A DNA stretch of 64,000 nucleotides from Carnobacterium sp. CP1 (lineage in GTDB: Bacteria > Bacillota > Bacilli > Lactobacillales > Carnobacteriaceae), in contig NZ_CP010796.1 in NCBI RefSeq assembly GCF_001483965.1, forward strand, positions 2,525,501 through 2,589,500, given 5' to 3'. The position numbers and the translations under genes are program-made. The notes beneath the pieces were generated by a model, which saw nothing but the letters and a program-made list of their open reading frames with translations, searched no databases and had not been told where the DNA came from. This document shows positions 61,604-64,000 of this stretch, piece after piece; position 1 is the stretch's first letter; each line of letters opens with the position of its first letter.

Positions 61604-62652
61604 TGAGTGATTCAAAACAAAAAGCTGTTGTTGATGAGACAACTACCTTGCCTCCTGAAATGTTTGTTCCAGCTGGTAGTTTAAATGCAGCAGATAATGA
61701 AAAAATAGCAGCGCCTTCTTTAAGTTTTCTACAGGATTCTTGGAGACGATTAAAGAAAAATAAAGCTGCGGTAGTTAGTTTGTTTGTACTGATTATTTTT
61801 GTTATCTTAAGTATTGCAGCTCCGGTCATTTCGCCACATGATCCGAACCACCAAACGGTTTCACATGCTAACTTGCCGCCTAAAATTCCAGGATTAAACA
61901 TTGATGGTTTAAACGGAACGCAAGTTATGGGGAATACACGTGTGGACAAATACGAACAGCAAGGTGTGCCAACAGATGCTTATTATATTTTAGGAACAGA
62001 TGGCTTAGGCCGTGATTTGCTTTCGCGTATCTTACACGGAACCCGCGTGTCGCTCTTGATTGCCTTTGTCGCAGCGTTATTTGACTTAACCATAGGTGTT
62101 CTTTATGGATTAGTATCAGGTTGGGCTGGCGGAAAAGTTGATAACGCTATGCAACGGTTATTGGAGATTTTATCCGGTGTGCCAAACTTAGTTGTGGTTA
62201 TCTTAATGTTATTAGTCTTAGACCCAGGTATTAAATCAATTATTATCGCTTTAGCGATTACAGGTTGGATTTCAATGGCTCGGGTTATTCGAGCACAAAC
62301 ATTGAAGTTGAAAAACCAAGAATATATTTTAGCAGCAAAAACATTGGGAGAGTCTCCCTTTAAAATTGCTATTAAACATTTGATTCCAAATTTATCAGGG
62401 ATTATTATCATTCAAACAATGTTTTCAATTCCAGCGGCTATTTTCTTTGAAGCCTTCTTAAGTTTCATTGGTATTGGTATTCCAGCACCAACGGCTTCTT
62501 TAGGAACATTGATTAACGATGGTTACAAAACATTCCGTTTCTTACCACATTTGATGTGGTATCCGGCAGCTGTTATTTGTATTTTGATGATTTCATTTAA
62601 CTTGCTAGCTGATGGTTTACGTGATGCATTTGATCCAAAAATGAAAGATTAG
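61603..62652 (+). CDS. oppC: Oligopeptide ABC transporter permease OppC
   Basis: A 349-residue second permease. About 50 hydrophilic residues come first, then helix 1 (AAVVSLFVLIIFVILSIAAP), a long external loop, and the transport domain with LGTDGLGRDLLSRILHGTR and the EAA-type loop LKNQEYILAAKTLGESPFKI. It forms the channel with OppB. Its start codon overlaps the oppB stop. Confidence 0.96.
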   Translation: MSDSKQKAVVDETTTLPPEMFVPAGSLNAADNEKIAAPSLSFLQDSWRRLKKNKAAVVSLFVLIIFVILSIAAPVISPHDPNHQTVSHANLPPKIPGLNIDGLNGTQVMGNTRVDKYEQQGVPTDAYYILGTDGLGRDLLSRILHGTRVSLLIAFVAALFDLTIGVLYGLVSGWAGGKVDNAMQRLLEILSGVPNLVVVILMLLVLDPGIKSIIIALAITGWISMARVIRAQTLKLKNQEYILAAKTLGESPFKIAIKHLIPNLSGIIIIQTMFSIPAAIFFEAFLSFIGIGIPAPTASLGTLINDGYKTFRFLPHLMWYPAAVICILMISFNLLADGLRDAFDPKMKD

Positions 62653-62666
62653 CGAGGTGAATCCGA

Positions 62667-63761
62667 ATGAATAATGTATTAGAAGTTAAGAATTTGAATA
62701 TCACATTCGACACCTATGCTGGTAAAGTAAAAGCCATTCGTGGTGTCAGTTTCAATTTAAAAAAAGGGGAGACATTAGCTATCGTCGGTGAGTCTGGTTC
62801 TGGTAAATCCGTGACGACTCGCAGTATTATGCGTTTGCTTTCTCAAAACGCTAATGTTGAGCAAGGCGAGATTTTGTTCAATGGCAGCGACCTAATTAAA
62901 AAAACCGAAAAAGAAATGCAAGGCATCCGAGGAAAGGATATCGCTATGATTTTCCAAGATCCGATGACGTCGCTTAATCCGACAATGACGATTGGAAAAC
63001 AAGTATCTGAACCGATTCGCCTTCATCAAAAATTAAATAAAGATGAAGCATCTAAGCGTGCTCTAGAATTGTTAAATTTGGTAGGGTTGCCTCATGCTGA
63101 AAAACGTATGAAACAATACCCGCATCAATTTTCAGGTGGACAAAGACAACGAATCGTTATTGCGATTGCCTTAGCTTGTAATCCGGAAATTTTGATAGCT
63201 GATGAACCGACAACAGCTTTAGACGTAACAATTCAAGCGCAAATTCTTGATTTGATGAAAGAACTGCAAAAGAAAATTTCAACTTCGATTATTTTTATTA
63301 CACATGATTTAGGCGTAGTAGCTAACGTAGCTGACCGCGTAGCGGTTATGTATGCTGGAAAAATCGTAGAAGTAGGAACTGTTGATGAGATTTTTTATAA
63401 TCCACAACACCCATATACTTGGGGATTGATTAGTTCAATGCCTACATTAGAGATCAAAGAGACGCTTTATGCAATCCCAGGAACGCCTCCGGACTTACTG
63501 GATCCACCTGTAGGAGATGCTTTTGCTCCTCGTAACGAGTTTGCGATGAAAATCGATACTGAATTAGAACCGCCTTTGTTTAAAGTTTCTGAGACTCATT
63601 ATGCAGCAACTTGGTTATTGCACCCTAATGCACCAGCAGTTGAACCACCTGCTGAAATTAAAGCACGTCAAGAAATCTATAAGCAAAAATTTTCAAAACA
63701 TCAACACAATGAAGATTCAGCCGTTTTTGATGCTAACCATGAAGTAAAAGGAGGCGTCTAA
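62667..63761 (+). CDS. oppD: Oligopeptide ABC transporter ATPase OppD
   Basis: A 364-residue ATPase. Walker A is GESGSGKSVTT (about 38-48), the signature is FSGGQRQRIVIA, Walker B is ILIADEPTTALD and the switch is THDLG. The C-terminal oligo_HPY region (from ~250) lacks the cysteine cluster found in many OppD/DppD proteins (here DAFAPRNEFAM and ATWLLHP), so no iron-sulfur site is expected. It starts 14 bp after oppC and ends 2 bp before oppF. Confidence 0.96.
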   Translation: MNNVLEVKNLNITFDTYAGKVKAIRGVSFNLKKGETLAIVGESGSGKSVTTRSIMRLLSQNANVEQGEILFNGSDLIKKTEKEMQGIRGKDIAMIFQDPMTSLNPTMTIGKQVSEPIRLHQKLNKDEASKRALELLNLVGLPHAEKRMKQYPHQFSGGQRQRIVIAIALACNPEILIADEPTTALDVTIQAQILDLMKELQKKISTSIIFITHDLGVVANVADRVAVMYAGKIVEVGTVDEIFYNPQHPYTWGLISSMPTLEIKETLYAIPGTPPDLLDPPVGDAFAPRNEFAMKIDTELEPPLFKVSETHYAATWLLHPNAPAVEPPAEIKARQEIYKQKFSKHQHNEDSAVFDANHEVKGGV

Positions 63762-63763
63762 AA

Positions 63764-64000
63764 ATGGAGAACAGAGAAAAAATATTAGAAGTTAAAGGAT
63801 TAAAGCAATACTTTAACAGTGGGACTAAAAATGAAGTTCGTGCAGTAGATGATGTGACTTTTGACATTTATAAAGGGGAGACTTTCGGTTTAGTTGGAGA
63901 GTCCGGTTCAGGTAAATCGACAACTGGTCGTTCAATTATTCGTCTTTACAACCCAACAGCTGGCGAAATAGATTTTCAAGGAACTAAAGTCCACAGTATT
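63764..64000 (+). CDS. oppF: Oligopeptide ABC transporter ATPase OppF, N-terminal part (runs off window)
   Basis: The first 79 codons of the second Opp ATPase. It starts MENREKILEVKGLKQYF after AAAGGAGG (10 bases from ATG 63764). The OppF-like insertion NSGTKNEVRAVDDVTFDIYK and Walker A GESGSGKSTTGRSI are visible. The rest of the gene lies beyond position 64000. Confidence 0.95.
   Translation, partial: MENREKILEVKGLKQYFNSGTKNEVRAVDDVTFDIYKGETFGLVGESGSGKSTTGRSIIRLYNPTAGEIDFQGTKVHSI

Overview
The window is a contiguous stretch of a low-GC Gram-positive chromosome. Gene content (bifunctional adhE, T-box-controlled thrS, SftA, Ecs transporter, PrsA, two-copy oppA with oppBCDF, no heme pathway apart from one oxidase) and the mixture of Bacillus-like gene order with lactic-acid-bacterium-like proteins point to the Lactobacillales, most probably a Carnobacterium-type organism. 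The genus is inferred from overall resemblance, not proved.

Layout. 1-1246: tail of tgt, then yajC and comN. 1392-4168: adhE behind a promoter carrying a Rex-like operator. 4198-6275: a DtxR/MntR-type regulator, then dinB behind a promoter with a LexA-like box. 6304-9395: ytkL-ytoI-nrnA. 9406-9586 and 19246-19426: two inverted, almost identical 181-bp copies of an intergenic repeat that bracket a 9.7-kb segment holding a CNNM-type membrane protein, a class A penicillin-binding protein and yheA-yhaO-yhaN-yhaM. 19442-23624: secretion and Ecs cluster (prsA, ytxH-like, hit, ecsAB). 23735-31018: dat, a drug-type MFS exporter, ytmP-trmB, ytzB-like, ytoP-ytpP-usp-ytpR. 31176-36000: sftA and murC. 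36206-47220: the conserved polA-mutM-coaE / nrdR-dnaB-dnaI / thrS / infC-rpmI-rplT block. 47329-58917: two directly repeated ISL3-family elements, each with its own 8-bp target duplication, flanking oppA1, oppA2, an M42 peptidase, a CgoX/HemY-like oxidase, yhfI and lplA. 58933-64000: trpS, a DUF3899 membrane protein and oppBCD with the start of oppF, running off the window.

How the genes fit together. Most of the window is housekeeping: translation (tgt, trmB, thrS, trpS, infC, rpmI, rplT), replication and repair (polA, mutM, nrdR, dnaB, dnaI, dinB, yhaO/N, sftA), cell wall (murC, pbp, dat), export folding (yajC, prsA, ecsAB) and peptide nutrition (oppA x2, oppBCDF, two M42 aminopeptidases). 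Regulation readable from the DNA includes Rex/adhE, LexA/dinB, a DtxR-type operator, a threonine T-box, an L20-type leader and a probable AUA start for infC.

No complete new multi-gene defence or biosynthetic system is visible. The least expected signals are regulatory or structural: the paired 181-bp repeats, an overlapping leader peptide plus terminator-like hairpin in front of ytmP, a hairpin lying between the Shine-Dalgarno sequence and the TTG start of the CNNM gene, and ISL3 insertions placed exactly at transcription terminators. Percentages and scores were not computed with software; matches were counted by eye.
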